DNA of 64,000 nt from JANQPA01 sp964628385 (lineage in GTDB: Bacteria > Bacteroidota > Bacteroidia > Chitinophagales > Saprospiraceae). The stretch covers positions 38,321 to 102,320 of the forward strand of contig CAZVOD010000008.1 of assembly GCA_964628385.1 (NCBI GenBank). The letters are read 5' to 3'. The position numbers and the translations under genes are program-made. Shown piece after piece: positions 63,342-64,000 of the stretch. A model generated the notes under the pieces. The model saw only the letters and a program-made list of their open reading frames with translations. It did no database searches and was not told the origin of the DNA. Every line of letters starts with the position of its first letter. Within the stretch, counting starts at the first letter, position 1.

Positions 63342-63374
63342 AAAAAAACCTCGCGCTCAGCGCGAGGTTTTTTT
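63342..63374. terminator. Strong bidirectional terminator
   Basis: A perfect 15-bp stem, AAAAAAACCTCGCGC-tca-GCGCGAGGTTTTTTT, between the convergent PhzF-like and T9SS genes. It has an A run and a T run, so it ends both transcripts. Confidence 0.95.
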
Positions 63375-63384
63375 ACTTACCTTA

Positions 63385-63945
63385 TCATTGTTGTATGACT
63401 AACCGCAACTGCTCTTCGTTGGCACTTGACTTCACTTTAAGGATATAAAGGCCGCTGTTCAACTCCTCTAGTTCTAGCTGTTGAATACCCTGCGAAACCC
63501 GATCGTACTGGAAAATTTTCATTACTCCTCCTTCGAGATTAAGTACTTCCAATCTGACTTCTTCGCCGAAGTAATTGTTCAGATTGATATTGAAAGTTCC
63601 CGTTGATGGGTTAGGATACACAAGCGTCGTTGCTTGGTTATTAGCGGTTTTGAAGCTTAAATCAGGAGCGGTTCTCAATTCATCATCCAGAATAGTAAAT
63701 GTCACATCATCAAAAGTAGCAGTAGCAGCACCTTGTGACTGACTGGTCACAAAGAAGCCGATTGCGGCTCTGTTATTCTTGAAGAAAAGGACATCTCTTT
63801 CGTACACCAGGTCTGTTCCTACAAAGAATTTGAGATTTTCACCTCTCTTTTGTATGGTCAGATATTGTGAGTTCTCTCTGTTGATCGCTATTTGTGGAAT
63901 AATAACCGTTGTCTCTGAAGGAACAATGATGTAGTTATATTCCAC
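63385..63945 (-). CDS. C-terminal piece of a T9SS-exported protein
   Basis: A 186-aa frame with a LamG/DUF1349-like beta region (about 15-90: LTIQKRGENLKFFVG, GATATFDDVTFTIL) and a type A T9SS sorting domain (VYPNPSTGTFNINL, GLYILKV, ending LRLVIQQ). There is no signal peptide and no ATG: the first possible start is a GTG at 63943-63945, and a stop (63964-63966) closes the frame seven codons upstream. T9SS proteins need a signal peptide, so this is probably the 3' end of a broken or frameshifted larger gene that continued to the right. Confidence 0.62.
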   Translation of the reverse strand: MEYNYIIVPSETTVIIPQIAINRENSQYLTIQKRGENLKFFVGTDLVYERDVLFFKNNRAAIGFFVTSQSQGAATATFDDVTFTILDDELRTAPDLSFKTANNQATTLVYPNPSTGTFNINLNNYFGEEVRLEVLNLEGGVMKIFQYDRVSQGIQQLELEELNSGLYILKVKSSANEEQLRLVIQQ

Positions 63946-64000
63946 CTTAAGTAATTCACGAAATTAAAGTATGGAATTTAAAATTAACTCTTAATTTTAC

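Overview
The window looks like chromosomal DNA of a Bacteroidota bacterium, most likely Saprospirales/Lewinella-like. The evidence is: secreted giant proteins ending in type IX secretion (T9SS) sorting domains, 20 tandem HYR domains in one protein, an OmpA protein with thrombospondin type-3 repeats, a LptD/amidase/MlaD envelope module, several promoter-like TAnnTTTG boxes, few recognisable Shine-Dalgarno sites and AT-rich spacers. I saw no rRNA, tRNA or CRISPR array.

Layout. 0-6.4 kb: edge-truncated methyltransferase, then envelope genes mlaD-like and amidase (minus) divergent from lptD-like (plus). 6.4-7.0 kb: structured repeat and transposase remnant. 7.0-13.7 kb: 2235-aa HYR/T9SS protein. 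14-17 kb: lipoprotein peptidase, membrane protein, MITE-like element, SDR. 17-25.4 kb: 1670-aa T9SS protein with dockerin-like and cohesin-like parts, a helical protein, and a secreted protein with a possible C39-like domain. 25.8-32.7 kb: YhdH-type oxidoreductase, Rof-like Rho-binding protein, lipoprotein esterase, and an O-acylation cluster of one MBOAT and two SGNH proteins. 32.8-36.9 kb: ilvD-ilvB-ilvN operon with a strong terminator. 37-47.4 kb: rimO, nnr, sirtuin, OmpA/TSP3, corA, cytochrome c; a 550-bp spacer at 45.3-45.8 kb carries DnaA-box-like sites.

48.8-53.0 kb is the most unusual part. A class III nucleotidyl cyclase is fused to a degenerate SIR2-like domain and a C-terminal EAD11-like region. 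It is followed by a STAND NTPase split over two ORFs; the second ORF carries the STAND C-terminal part, one membrane helix and a LysM domain. It reads like a membrane-linked signalling or conflict system. 53-64 kb mixes housekeeping genes (lolC/E-like, tyrS, phzF-like) with decay: an alpha/beta hydrolase with an in-frame stop, a GH26 remnant ending in a 49-bp palindrome, and a T9SS fragment without a signal peptide.

A short intergenic motif (consensus ATACCTGCRAAACAAGTCT) recurs at least eight times across the window. All functional calls come from reading motifs by eye; no database search was possible.
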